NCBI RefSeq assembly: GCF_027604915.1
Contig: NZ_JAJAQC010000012.1
Coordinates: 62,001-126,000 of the forward strand
DNA length: 64,000 nucleotides
From: Streptomonospora mangrovi
GTDB taxonomy: Bacteria; Actinomycetota; Actinomycetes; Streptosporangiales; Streptosporangiaceae
Reading direction: 5' to 3'
Part shown: positions 8,865 to 17,069 of the stretch, piece after piece
Numbering within the stretch: position 1 is the stretch's first letter
How the letters are laid out: the number at the start of each line of letters is the position of its first letter
The notes under the pieces: model-generated
Database searches by the model: none
The model's input: only the letters and a program-made list of their open reading frames with translations
Told to the model about the DNA's origin: nothing
Position numbers and translations under genes: made by a program

Positions 8865-9809
8865 TCACCGACCCGCGTAGATCCGGTGCACCACCTCCTC
8901 GATATCGGGTTCGCGAAGTGTGATGTCGGCCACCTCGTGGTCCGCCGCCACCTGGGCGATCACCCGCGCCGGATTGCCGTTCAGCTCCAGCCACTGCCGC
9001 GGCCCCTCCACCCGCACGGTCCGCGCGCCCGCCACCGCGATCGGCGCGGCGGGCGCGGCCAGGTCCACCACCAGCGTCCGGGGTGAGGGCGCCACCGCGT
9101 GCAGCCCCGCGAGGCCGCCGTCGAACGCCAGCCGGCCGCCGTCGATCACCATGACCCGGCGGCACAGCCGCTGGACGTCGCCCAGATCGTGGGTGGTGAG
9201 CAGGATGGTGGTGCCGCGCTCGGCGTTGAGCCGCAGCAGGAACTCCCGGATCGCGGTCTTGCTGACCACGTCCAGCCCGATCGTGGGCTCGTCCAGCACC
9301 AGCACCTCGGGCGCGTGCAGCAGGGCGGCGGCCAGGTCGCCGCGCATGCGCTGGCCCAGGCTGAGCTGGCGAACCGGGGTGGCCAGGAACGGCCCCAGCT
9401 CCAGCACCTCGGTCAGCTCGGCCAGCCGCCGCGCGTGGTCGGCGCGCGGCACCCGGTACAGGTGCCGCGTCAGCGCCAGGCTGTCGCGCAGCGGCAGGTC
9501 CCACCACAGGGTGGTGCGCTGGCCGAAGACCACGCCGATCCGCCGGGCCAGCCGGGTGCGGGCGCGCACCGGCTCCAGCCCGGCCACCCGCACCCGCCCG
9601 GCGCTGGGCGCCAGGATCCCGATCAGCATCTTCAGCGTGGTCGACTTGCCCGCCCCGTTGGGCCCCAGGTAGCCCACGACCTCCCCGGGCGCCACCCGGA
9701 AGGAGACGTCGCGCACCGCGCTCACCCGGCGCCGCCTGCGGCGCGGCAGCGGGCCCTCGGCCACGGTGTAGTCCTTGCCCAGCCCCTCGGCCTCGATCAC
9801 GGCCTCCAC
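8865..9809 (-). CDS. ABC exporter ATP-binding subunit
   Basis: A 314-residue ATPase: Walker A GPNGAGKST (about 53-61), Q-loop region VVFGQRTTLWWDLP, signature LSLGQRMRGDLAAALLHAPE, Walker B VLVLDEPTIGLD and switch H in LLTTHDLGD. The W-WDLPL segment and the YTVAEGPL N-terminus match the subfamily that pairs with two DUF990-type ABC-2 permeases. GTG 9809 is preferred because AGGAGG lies five to six bases upstream. It is the last gene of a three-gene minus-strand operon with both permeases, 20 bp after the second. A divergent TetR gene probably controls it. Exported substrate unknown. Confidence 0.9.
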   Translation of the reverse strand: MEAVIEAEGLGKDYTVAEGPLPRRRRRRVSAVRDVSFRVAPGEVVGYLGPNGAGKSTTLKMLIGILAPSAGRVRVAGLEPVRARTRLARRIGVVFGQRTTLWWDLPLRDSLALTRHLYRVPRADHARRLAELTEVLELGPFLATPVRQLSLGQRMRGDLAAALLHAPEVLVLDEPTIGLDVVSKTAIREFLLRLNAERGTTILLTTHDLGDVQRLCRRVMVIDGGRLAFDGGLAGLHAVAPSPRTLVVDLAAPAAPIAVAGARTVRVEGPRQWLELNGNPARVIAQVAADHEVADITLREPDIEEVVHRIYAGR

Positions 9810-9829
9810 GGCCGCCTCCTCTCGCGTCG

Positions 9830-10630
9830 TCAGCTTCCCGTCGACCGGTACCGGCGCAGGCCCGCGCGCCACACCGCGGCGGCCACCAGCGCCAGCAGCG
9901 CGGCCACCGCCGGCGGGGCGAAGCGCAGCCACTCCGGCATGCCCAGCGGGTCGGGCCGCTCCAGCAGGTACAGCGCGGGCTGCCAGCTCACGAACGCCAG
10001 CGGCACCACGTAGGTGGCCGCCCGCGCCACGTCGCGGCCGTAGACCGCCAGCGGGTACTGCGCCATGGCCTGGCCGCCGTAGGTCACCGCGTTGGCGGCC
10101 TCGCGGGCGTCGAGGGCCACGAACTGGAGGCAGGCGCCGATCACCCAGACCGAGCAGCAGATGACCGTGCCCGAGGCCACCAGCACCGGGACGGCGGCGG
10201 CGCGCAGCGGCGTCCACTCCGCCGGCAGCGCCGCGAGCGCCCAGCCCAGCGCGGCGGCGCAGGGCACCACCTTGCCCAGCCGACGCGGTGAGAACTCCTC
10301 CACGGCCACCTGGAGCAGCGCGGGCACCGGCCGCACGAGCATGACGTCGAAGGCGCCGGTGCGGATGTGCTCGCCCAGCCGTTCCACCGACCCCATCAGC
10401 AGGTCGGCCAGCGTGAACGCCAGCCCGGCCAGGCCGTAGACCAGCAGCGCCTCGTGCAGCCCGAACCCGCCCAGCCGCCCGGCGTGGCCGAACAGGAACA
10501 CCAGCGCGGCCAGTTCGCCGACCGTGGCCACCGCCTGCGCCGCCGTCAGCATCGCCAGCGACGCCGGGTACTGGGCCAGCGCGCGGGTCCAGGCCCACGC
10601 CAGGCGCACGTAAGTCGCCACCGCGCTCAC
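9830..10630 (-). CDS. ABC-2 type permease (second membrane subunit)
   Basis: About 266 residues with six hydrophobic segments, starting VSAVATYVRLAWAWTRALAQ. It contains IRTGAFDVMLVRPVPALLQV, the conserved region of DUF990-type ABC-2 permeases. GTG 10630 overlaps the stop of the upstream permease gene (GTGA, 10627-10630), so the two are translationally coupled and should form a heterodimer energised by the ATPase encoded at 8865-9809. It ends 20 bp before the ATPase start. Confidence 0.85.
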   Translation of the reverse strand: MSAVATYVRLAWAWTRALAQYPASLAMLTAAQAVATVGELAALVFLFGHAGRLGGFGLHEALLVYGLAGLAFTLADLLMGSVERLGEHIRTGAFDVMLVRPVPALLQVAVEEFSPRRLGKVVPCAAALGWALAALPAEWTPLRAAAVPVLVASGTVICCSVWVIGACLQFVALDAREAANAVTYGGQAMAQYPLAVYGRDVARAATYVVPLAFVSWQPALYLLERPDPLGMPEWLRFAPPAVAALLALVAAAVWRAGLRRYRSTGS

Positions 10631-11427
10631 CCGCCCTGCACCGCCACCCGGCGGGCCGCCCGCGCGGTCAGCAGCGCGCCCAGGGCCAGCAGCGCCGCTG
10701 CCCACGCCGCCTGGAACGCCAGGCCGCCCAGCACCGTGCCGCCCGGCAGGGTGGCCTTGCCCAGCACGATCTCGGCGGGCACCTGCACCATCGCCGACCA
10801 CGGCAGCGCGCGCAGGACGCCCGCCACCGCGTCGGGGAACAGCACCAGCGGCAGCACCAGGCCCGAGCACAGCGGCCCGACCGTGCCGGCGAGCGCGGTC
10901 ACACCGCGCGCGTCGCCGATCCAGAATCCCGCCAGCGCGTAGAGGTAGCGCAGGGTGAAGGAGACGAGCACGGCCAGCAGCAGCGCCAGGCCCGCGGCGG
11001 CCCAGCGCGCCGGCTCCTGCGGCAGCGCCAGGCGGAACAGCGCCAGGCCCACGCAGAACGTCGGCACGCTGCGGAAGACCACCGCGAACGCGGCCCGGCC
11101 CAGGTCCTGGGCGAGGAACCACGCCATCGGGTGCGCCGGGCGCAGCAGGTCCACGGCGACGTCGCCGGAGCGGATCCGCTCGGCCAGCGCCAGCGGGCGG
11201 CCGATGACGTCGACCGGACCCAGCAGCGCCTGGGCGACGTAGACCTGGGTGACCGCGTCGATCGCGGTGTAGCCGTTGATCTGCGGGCGCGCCGCGAAGA
11301 CCGCGAGCAGCACCAGCGCGTTGATGACACCGAAGACGCTGTTGGTGAACAGTCCGGCCGCCGTGGCGGCGCGGTAGCCGGAGTACCGGCGCAGCGCGCA
11401 GCCGAACACCGATAGGTACACCCGCAC
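10627..11427 (-). CDS. ABC-2 type permease (first membrane subunit)
   Basis: About 266 residues with six hydrophobic segments; RIRSGDVAVDLLRPAHPMAW parallels the conserved loop of the partner permease. It is the first gene of the operon. GTG 11427 is preceded by GAAGGAAGG nine bases upstream. A longer start at 11466 would add 13 residues upstream of that site. The heterodimeric DUF990-type arrangement (two permeases plus ATPase) is frequent in actinobacteria, but known substrates are few. Confidence 0.85.
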   Translation of the reverse strand: MRVYLSVFGCALRRYSGYRAATAAGLFTNSVFGVINALVLLAVFAARPQINGYTAIDAVTQVYVAQALLGPVDVIGRPLALAERIRSGDVAVDLLRPAHPMAWFLAQDLGRAAFAVVFRSVPTFCVGLALFRLALPQEPARWAAAGLALLLAVLVSFTLRYLYALAGFWIGDARGVTALAGTVGPLCSGLVLPLVLFPDAVAGVLRALPWSAMVQVPAEIVLGKATLPGGTVLGGLAFQAAWAAALLALGALLTARAARRVAVQGG

Positions 11428-11569
11428 CGTGCCGTGCCTTCCTTCGCGGGGATGGGAAAGTGGCACGGCCCTGGGTGACTCAGGTCCGGGACGCCGGAGC
11501 CGAAAACGCTAGCACACCGGCCATATTCGTCTCATCCCAAGCGGCCGCCGGGCGGAGCGGGCCACCCGG

Positions 11570-11587
11570 TTGGCCGGATCCGGCTAA
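11570..11587. promoter_or_regulatory. 18-bp near-perfect palindrome, candidate TetR operator
   Basis: TT-G-GCCGGATCCGGC-T-AA: a perfect 12-bp core (11573-11584) with outer TT/AA pairing and one mismatched pair. It lies in the 253-bp gap between the ABC operon (starting 11427, minus) and the tetR gene (starting 11681, plus), where a TetR regulator controlling both would bind. Regulation is inferred. Confidence 0.45.
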
Positions 11588-11680
11588 GCCGGGGGCGGGC
11601 GGCGAGCCGGAGCGGCAGACTGGGCGCGGACGCGGCGGCAGGCCGCGCGATTGGGCACCGGCGGCACAGTGGGAGCTGGC

Positions 11681-12379
11681 GTGGACACGAACGGCGACGG
11701 AACCGGCACCGAGCGCGAGCGGCGCGGCGCGGGCGGCACCCGCGCCCGCGACCGCGCCGAGGCGGTGCCCGGCGCGGTCTCCCCGCGCGGGCGCGCCACC
11801 CGCGCGCGATTACTCGCCGAGGCCCAGGAGGTGATCCTCGCCGAGGACGGCCACCTGGAGGTCGCCGCCGTCGCGCGGCGCGCCGAGGTCTCCGCCGGGC
11901 TGCTCTACCGCTACTTCGGCAGCAAGGACGGCCTGGTCGCGGCGGTGGTCAACACCTTCTACGACGGCTACGACTCCGAGGTGTTCACCACCCGCCTCGA
12001 CGGCGGCCTGAGCTGGCCCGAACGCGAGCACGCCCGCATCGCCCGCGAGATCGACTTCCTGTGCGACGCCCCGCTGGGCCGGATGATCGTGGGGCGCCGC
12101 CTGCGCGAACCCGCCGCCGCCCACGTCGACGCCGAGCGCGTGGCCCGCCAGATCGACATCGCCGCGCGCAGTATCGCCCGCGGCCAGGCCGACGGCGAGC
12201 TGGACACGGCGGTGGACCCCCGCCTGGCCGCGGCGGCGGTCCTGGGGGCGTTCCGCGAACTGATGGCCGAGGCGCTCAGCGGCGAGGGCGACCCGCCGCG
12301 CGCCGCCGTGCTCGACGCCATGTGGCGCGTGGGCAGCAGCCTGCTGCTGCGCCCACCCGCCGGGCCGCCGCCCGCCTGA
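11681..12379 (+). CDS. TetR family regulator, divergent from ABC exporter
   Basis: About 232 residues. After a disordered Arg/Gly-rich leader of some 35 residues comes a TetR helix-turn-helix: RARLLAEAQEVILAEDG, VAAVARRAEVSAGLLYRYFGSKDGLVAAVV. The rest is the variable ligand-binding domain. GTG 11681 is selected because GGGAG at 11671-11675 is five bases upstream. It is oriented away from the three-gene ABC exporter, so local control of that exporter is the likely role. The inducer is unknown. Confidence 0.85.
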   Translation: MDTNGDGTGTERERRGAGGTRARDRAEAVPGAVSPRGRATRARLLAEAQEVILAEDGHLEVAAVARRAEVSAGLLYRYFGSKDGLVAAVVNTFYDGYDSEVFTTRLDGGLSWPEREHARIAREIDFLCDAPLGRMIVGRRLREPAAAHVDAERVARQIDIAARSIARGQADGELDTAVDPRLAAAAVLGAFRELMAEALSGEGDPPRAAVLDAMWRVGSSLLLRPPAGPPPA

Positions 12380-12395
12380 CAGCCCCCGGTCGCAC

Positions 12396-13073
12396 CTAGT
12401 CGCCCGCCAGCGACAGCAGTTCGTCCAGGTAGCAGGCCGCCTCGCGCAGCGCCCGGTCGGCGTCGCCGGCCCGGATGGCCTCGGCCAGCCCGTTGTGGTC
12501 GATGCCCTCGTCGGAGAAGGGCTGGCCGTAGGCCGTGTGCGCGATGCTGTCGTAGACCACCTGGGCGATGTCGTCGTACAGCTCGATCAGCAGCGAGTTG
12601 TGCGTGGCGTTGACCACCGCGCGGTGGAACGCGAAGTCGGTCTCCACGAACGCGCTCATGTCGCGCTCGCGCCAGGCCGCCTCGCGCAGCCCGATGGCGC
12701 GGTCGATCTCGGCGAGGTCCTCCTCGGTGTGGCGCAGGGCGGCCAGCCGGGCGGCCTCCATCTCCAGCGCCCGGCGGACCTCCAGGTTCTCGCGCAGCCG
12801 GGAGCGCTCCAGGCGGCGGCGCAGCGCGCCCCCCAGTTCGCTGGAGGCGCGCACGAACGTGCCCGCGCCCTGGCGGATCTCCAGCAGGCCGGCGTGGGCG
12901 AGGGCGCGCACGGCCTCACGGACGGTGTTGCGCCCCACCTCAAGCTGCTCGGACAGCTCGGACTCGGTGGGGATGCGGTCGCCGACCGCCCACTCGCCGG
13001 AGTCGATCTGGGCGCGGAGCTGGCTGATGACCTGGTCGACAAGGCCGGTGCGGCGTGTCGAGGCGAGAGGCAC
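12396..13073 (-). CDS. GntR family regulator, FadR subfamily
   Basis: 225 residues: winged helix at about 8-75 (LVDQVISQLRAQIDSGEWAV, RIPTESELSEQLEVGRNTVR, LLEIRQGAGTFV) and an FCD-type effector domain with the metal-binding pattern D...H...H (FVETDFAFHRAVVNATHNSL; later NGLAEAIRAGD). The GTG start at 13073 has AGGAGG five bases upstream. It is divergent from the CynX/NimT-type exporter gene. FadR-type regulators with this neighbour are typically local repressors lifted by a small carboxylate or amino acid. That link is inferred. Confidence 0.88.
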   Translation of the reverse strand: MPLASTRRTGLVDQVISQLRAQIDSGEWAVGDRIPTESELSEQLEVGRNTVREAVRALAHAGLLEIRQGAGTFVRASSELGGALRRRLERSRLRENLEVRRALEMEAARLAALRHTEEDLAEIDRAIGLREAAWRERDMSAFVETDFAFHRAVVNATHNSLLIELYDDIAQVVYDSIAHTAYGQPFSDEGIDHNGLAEAIRAGDADRALREAACYLDELLSLAGD

Positions 13074-13145
13074 GCGAACCTCCTACGGGCAGGCGGCCAC
13101 GAGACGAAGGGGCCGGCGGTTGTGCGGGCGGTTAGGCCGGAGCTT

Positions 13146-13155
13146 AGACCAGTCT
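13146..13155. promoter_or_regulatory. Candidate GntR operator in the gntR-MFS divergent gap
   Basis: AGACcaGTCT, a short inverted repeat in the 159-bp divergent region 13074-13232. FadR-like proteins bind short inverted repeats of this kind. It is the only clear dyad I see between the two genes, but it is short and could be chance. Confidence 0.3.
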
Positions 13156-13232
13156 CGGCCGGGAATTGGCCGTCGCGGGCAATGCGTTACGGTCATGATG
13201 TAGATCCCGTGATCCCACCTCTAGGAGACCGC

Positions 13233-14480
13233 GTGACGGGCGCCTCAGTCGACTCCGCAGCCCCGCGGGCCGACGCCGAACCCTCGACCGCCACGGCCCG
13301 GCGTCCCCGCCGCGTCGTCTGGCTGCTCGTCGGCGGTGTCGCGCTGGCCGCGCTCAACCTGCGCACCGCCATCACCAGCGTCGGCCCGCTGCTGGACGAG
13401 GTCACCGGCGGCCTGGGCATGTCGGGCGTGCTGGCGGGCGTGCTCACCACGCTGCCGGTGCTGTGCTTCGCGGTGTTCGGCGCGCTCACCCCGCTGCTCA
13501 TCCGGCGGCTGGGCGAACACCGGCTGCTGCTGTCGGCGCTCCTGGCGATCGCGCTCGGCCTGGCCACCCGGCCGCTGGTCGACAACGCCTGGCTGTTCCT
13601 GGCCCTGAGCACGGTGGCGCTCTCCGGCGGGGCGGTGGGCAACGTGCTGCTGCCCACCCTGGTCAAGCAGCACTTCCCCGGCCGGGTCGGGCTCATGACC
13701 ACGGTCTACACCACCTTCCTGGCCCTGGGCACCACCATGGCCGCCGCCGCGACCGTGCCGGTGTACCAGGCGAGCGGCAGTTGGCGGCTGGCGCTGGGCG
13801 CTTATGCGGCCGTGGGCGCGCTGGCCGCCCTGCCGTGGCTGGGCCTGCTGCGCCACGACCCCCCGCGCTCGGGCGGCTCCGCGCCGATGGGGCTGCGCCA
13901 GGTGCTGCGCACCGGCATGGGCTGGCAGAGCGTGCTGTTCTTCGGCACGCAGTCCACGGTGGCCTACATCCTCTTCGGCTGGTTCGCCCAGATGCTGCGC
14001 GACCAGGGCATGGACGCCGCGCAGGCCGGGCTGATGCTGTCCTACCTGACGGCGCTGTCGGTGCCCACGTCGCTGGCGCTGCCCGGCCTGATGGCGCGGG
14101 TGCGCGACCACCGGTGGTTCGTGCTCGTGTTCTTCGCCTGCTACATCGCGGGCCTGGCCGGGCTGTGGCTGTCGCCGCTGGAGGGCACCTGGGTGTGGAC
14201 CACGCTGGTGGGCGTGGGCATGGCCACCTTCACCCTGGCCCTCACCTTCTTCGCCGTGCGCACCCGCACCCCCGGCGCCACCGCCGCGATGTCGGCCAGC
14301 AGCCAGAGCCTGGGCTACCTGATGGCGGGCGTGGGACCGTTCCTGTTCGGCATGCTGCACGAGCTGACCGGCGGCTGGCACGCCCCGCTGGCGCTGGTCC
14401 TGGTGCTGGTCACCGCCAACGCGGCGGTGGGCATGCTGCTGGGCCGCCCGCGCTTCCTGGAGGACTCCCTCAAGGGGTAG
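13233..14480 (+). CDS. MFS transporter, CynX/NimT family
   Basis: A 415-residue, 12-helix transporter. LALNLRTAITSVGPLL-type residues after the first helix (ALAALNLRTAITSVGP) are the hallmark of the CynX/NimT (cyanate / 2-nitroimidazole) MFS group. GTG 13233 follows CTAGGAGACC by a few bases. It is divergent from the GntR regulator and so probably under its control. Substrates in this family range from cyanate to drugs and amino acids, so none can be assigned. A long open frame upstream of 13233 overlaps the gntR gene and is rejected. Confidence 0.88.
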   Translation: MTGASVDSAAPRADAEPSTATARRPRRVVWLLVGGVALAALNLRTAITSVGPLLDEVTGGLGMSGVLAGVLTTLPVLCFAVFGALTPLLIRRLGEHRLLLSALLAIALGLATRPLVDNAWLFLALSTVALSGGAVGNVLLPTLVKQHFPGRVGLMTTVYTTFLALGTTMAAAATVPVYQASGSWRLALGAYAAVGALAALPWLGLLRHDPPRSGGSAPMGLRQVLRTGMGWQSVLFFGTQSTVAYILFGWFAQMLRDQGMDAAQAGLMLSYLTALSVPTSLALPGLMARVRDHRWFVLVFFACYIAGLAGLWLSPLEGTWVWTTLVGVGMATFTLALTFFAVRTRTPGATAAMSASSQSLGYLMAGVGPFLFGMLHELTGGWHAPLALVLVLVTANAAVGMLLGRPRFLEDSLKG

Positions 14481-14523
14481 AGCCGGCGCGGGCCGCCACC
14501 GCCCCGCGCGCCCGGAGGAACGG

Positions 14524-15402
14524 CTAGGACCCGGGCAGCCAGTCGACGCGGCCGATCAGGTAGACCGAACCGACGAAGGCCACGATGTCGATCAGCGAGT
14601 GCGCCACCACCAGCGGCATCACCCGGCCGTGGCGGCGGTAGAACCAGCAGAACACCAGGCCCATCACCAGGTTGCCGAAGAACATGCCCACGCCCTGGTA
14701 GAGGTGGTAGGTGGCGCGCAGCAGCGACCCGGCCACGGCCGCGCGCACCGGCGACCAACCTAGCTGGTCCAGGCGCAGCATCAGGTAGCCGACCACGATC
14801 ACCTCCTCCAGCACGCCGTTCTTGACGGCCTGGAGCACCAGCACCGGCAGCGTCCACCAGTGCTCGTTGAGGGCGCTGGGCGCCACGGTGACGGTCAGCC
14901 CCAGCCGCCACGACACCAGGTAGACCACCAGCCCGCCGCAGCCGATGAGCGCGGCCAGGGCGGCGCCGCCCAGCAGGTCGCGGCCGGGGCGGCGCAGATC
15001 GAAGCCGATGGTGCCCGCCGTCTCGGCGCCGCGGTGCAGCAGGTGGACCACCAGGGCCACCGGCGCCAGGGCGAAGACCACGGCGGCGAGCTGGCGGGCG
15101 AGGTCCAGCCAGGGGCGCTCGGCCTCGGCGCGGGAGCCCACCAGGCTCGCGGTCTGCTCGGCCAGCGACTCCGGCGCGGTGATGGACCCCACGAAGGAGA
15201 TGACCGCCGAGACCGCCGCCGCGGCCAGCGACAGCAGCAGCACCATGGCGACCTCGCCGCGCAGCAGGCGCGGGGTGAGCGCGGCGGCGGCGGGCAGCGG
15301 GGCGCGCGGCCGGGGTGCGGCGGGCTCGGGCGCGCCGGAAGAGGCGGGGGAGCCGGGGGTCGCGTGCGGCTCGGCGCGCTCGTCGGAGGTGGGCTCGGCC
15401 AT
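14524..15402 (-). CDS. CPBP family intramembrane metalloprotease
   Basis: About 292 residues: a Pro/Ala-rich cytoplasmic leader, then seven or eight hydrophobic segments. The CPBP (Rce1-like) motifs are present: EEVIVVGYL (double Glu, about 200), RATYHLYQG and HSLIDIVAF with the late His. Such proteins cleave prenylated or membrane proteins or act in bacteriocin immunity and membrane stress; the actinobacterial substrate is not known. ATG 15402 was chosen over 15414 and 15441, none of which has a good Shine-Dalgarno. Convergent with the MFS gene. Confidence 0.85.
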   Translation of the reverse strand: MAEPTSDERAEPHATPGSPASSGAPEPAAPRPRAPLPAAAALTPRLLRGEVAMVLLLSLAAAAVSAVISFVGSITAPESLAEQTASLVGSRAEAERPWLDLARQLAAVVFALAPVALVVHLLHRGAETAGTIGFDLRRPGRDLLGGAALAALIGCGGLVVYLVSWRLGLTVTVAPSALNEHWWTLPVLVLQAVKNGVLEEVIVVGYLMLRLDQLGWSPVRAAVAGSLLRATYHLYQGVGMFFGNLVMGLVFCWFYRRHGRVMPLVVAHSLIDIVAFVGSVYLIGRVDWLPGS

Positions 15403-15463
15403 GGACCCGATCATGGCATGTGCCCACCGGCGGTCCCGCACGCGGTCGGCCGCGCACGCAGAG

Positions 15464-15505
15464 GCGCCGGCCTCGCGGGTGACACGGTTGCCGCGAGGCC
15501 GGCGC
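15464..15505 (-). terminator. Perfect 15-bp hairpin downstream of aceA
   Basis: Arms 15464-15478 and 15491-15505 are perfectly complementary, with a 12-base loop. It lies 72 bases after the aceA stop, on the strand in which aceA is read. There is no U-run, which is common for actinobacterial hairpin terminators. A second, bulged hairpin sits at about 15530-15550, closer to the gene. Confidence 0.65.
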
Positions 15506-15576
15506 GGGACGGCCAGCCCCCCGCGCCCCCGCCACGAAAGCGGGGCGGGCTGCCGTCAGGGAAGGAGGATCCAGTG

Positions 15577-16875
15577 TCAGTGAGCCGCTGAGAACTGGTC
15601 CTCTTCGGTCGATCCGGTGAGGGCGGTGGTGGAGGCGTCCGGCGTGATGGCCGTGCTGACCAGGTCGAAGTAGCCGGTGCCGACCTCGCGCTGGTGGCGG
15701 GTGGCGGTGTAGCCCCGCTCCTCGGCGGCGAACTCGTTCTCCTGGAGCTGGACGTAGGCGCTCATGCCGCCCTCGGAGTAGCCCTTGGCCAGGTCGAACA
15801 TCGAGTAGTTGAGCGAGTGGAACCCGGCCAGGGTGATGAACTGGAACTTGTATCCCATGTGGCCCAGCTCGCGCTGGAACTTGGCGATGGTGGCGTCGTC
15901 CAGGTGCCGCTTCCAGTTGAAGGACGGCGAGCAGTTGTAGGCGAGCATCTGGTCGGGGTACTCCGCCTTGATGCGCTCGGCGAACTGCCGCGCGACCTCC
16001 AGGTCGGGGGTGGAGGTCTCCATCCACAGCAGGTCGGAGTAGGGCGCGTAGGCCAGGCCGCGCGCCACGCACGCCTCCAGGCCGTTGCGGACCCGGTAGA
16101 AGCCCTCGCCGGTGCGCTCGCCGGTGATGAACGGGCGGTCGGCCTCGTCGACGTCGCTGGTGATCAGGGTCGCGGCCTGGGCGTCGGTCCGCGCGATGAC
16201 CAGGCTGGGCACGCCGGCGACGTCGGCGGCCAGGCGGGCGGCGTTGAGCGTCTTGACGTGCTGGCCGGTGGGGATGAGCACCTTGCCGCCGAGGTGGCCG
16301 CACTTCTTCTCCGAGGCGAGCTGGTCCTCCCAGTGCACGCCTGCCGCGCCGGCCGCGATCATGGCCTTCATCAGCTCGTAGGCGTTGAGGACGCCGCCGA
16401 ACCCGGCCTCGGCGTCGGCGACGATCGGCGCCAGCCAGTAGGGGGCGGACTCGTCGCCCTCCGACCAGGTGATCTCGTCGGCGCGCTTGAGCGCGTTGTT
16501 GATGCGCCGGACCACCTGCGGGACCGAGTTGGCCGGGTAGAGGCTCTGGTCGGGGTAGGTGTGGCCGGAGAGGTTGGCGTCGGCGGCGACCTGCCAGCCC
16601 GACAGGTAGATCGCCTTCAGGCCCGCGCGGACCTGCTGGACGGCCTGGTTGCCGGTGAGCGCGCCGAGGGTGTTGACGTAGTCCTCGGTGTGCAGGAGGT
16701 CCCACAGCCGCTCGGCGCCCAGCCGCGCCAGGGTGTGCTCCTCGGTGATCGAACCGCGCAGGCGGACCACGTCCTCGGCGGAGTAGGTGCGCTCGATCCC
16801 GGCCCAGCGGGGGTCGGTCTCCCACTCCTGCCGCAGCTTGGCTGCCGCTTCCTGCTGACGACCGCTGATGCTCAT
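15577..16875 (-). CDS. aceA: Isocitrate lyase
   Basis: A 432-residue enzyme of the bacterial AceA/ICL1 type that splits isocitrate into glyoxylate and succinate in the glyoxylate shunt, used on acetate or fatty acids. The catalytic KKCGHLGGK loop is at about 189-197. Other conserved parts are [42 protein letters not shown] and [10 protein letters not shown]. Length is typical of the short form. It is divergent from a RamB-type regulator with a RamB-like box between them, and a fatty-acid-type acyl-CoA dehydrogenase follows that regulator. Malate synthase is not in the window. Confidence 0.97.
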   Translation of the reverse strand: MSISGRQQEAAAKLRQEWETDPRWAGIERTYSAEDVVRLRGSITEEHTLARLGAERLWDLLHTEDYVNTLGALTGNQAVQQVRAGLKAIYLSGWQVAADANLSGHTYPDQSLYPANSVPQVVRRINNALKRADEITWSEGDESAPYWLAPIVADAEAGFGGVLNAYELMKAMIAAGAAGVHWEDQLASEKKCGHLGGKVLIPTGQHVKTLNAARLAADVAGVPSLVIARTDAQAATLITSDVDEADRPFITGERTGEGFYRVRNGLEACVARGLAYAPYSDLLWMETSTPDLEVARQFAERIKAEYPDQMLAYNCSPSFNWKRHLDDATIAKFQRELGHMGYKFQFITLAGFHSLNYSMFDLAKGYSEGGMSAYVQLQENEFAAEERGYTATRHQREVGTGYFDLVSTAITPDASTTALTGSTEEDQFSAAH

Positions 16876-17001
16876 GGCCTGTCACCGCCTTCGCGTGTAT
16901 CCCCTGGATGTTGTGCCGGCTGGAGACCCGCCCCCGGGGCGGCCCGGGTGGTCCTGCGGCCTCCCCGGCGGCTTGTTCCCCGCCGGTAACAACGATCCTC
17001 G

Positions 17002-17010
17002 GCAAAGTTC
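17002..17010 (-). promoter_or_regulatory. RamB-like box in aceA/ramB divergent region
   Basis: GCAAAGTTC on the plus strand reads GAACTTTGC on the minus strand, the nine-base core of the RamB consensus described in Corynebacterium glutamicum (AAAACTTTGCAAA-type). It sits 127 bases upstream of aceA and 60 bases upstream of the RamB-type gene, where one site could control both. Recognition is by motif only. Confidence 0.6.
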
Positions 17011-17069
17011 CAGGGTTTTTCGAGACGTTCCGCGGTGAAGATCTTTCATTCTTTCTCTATGATGAACCC

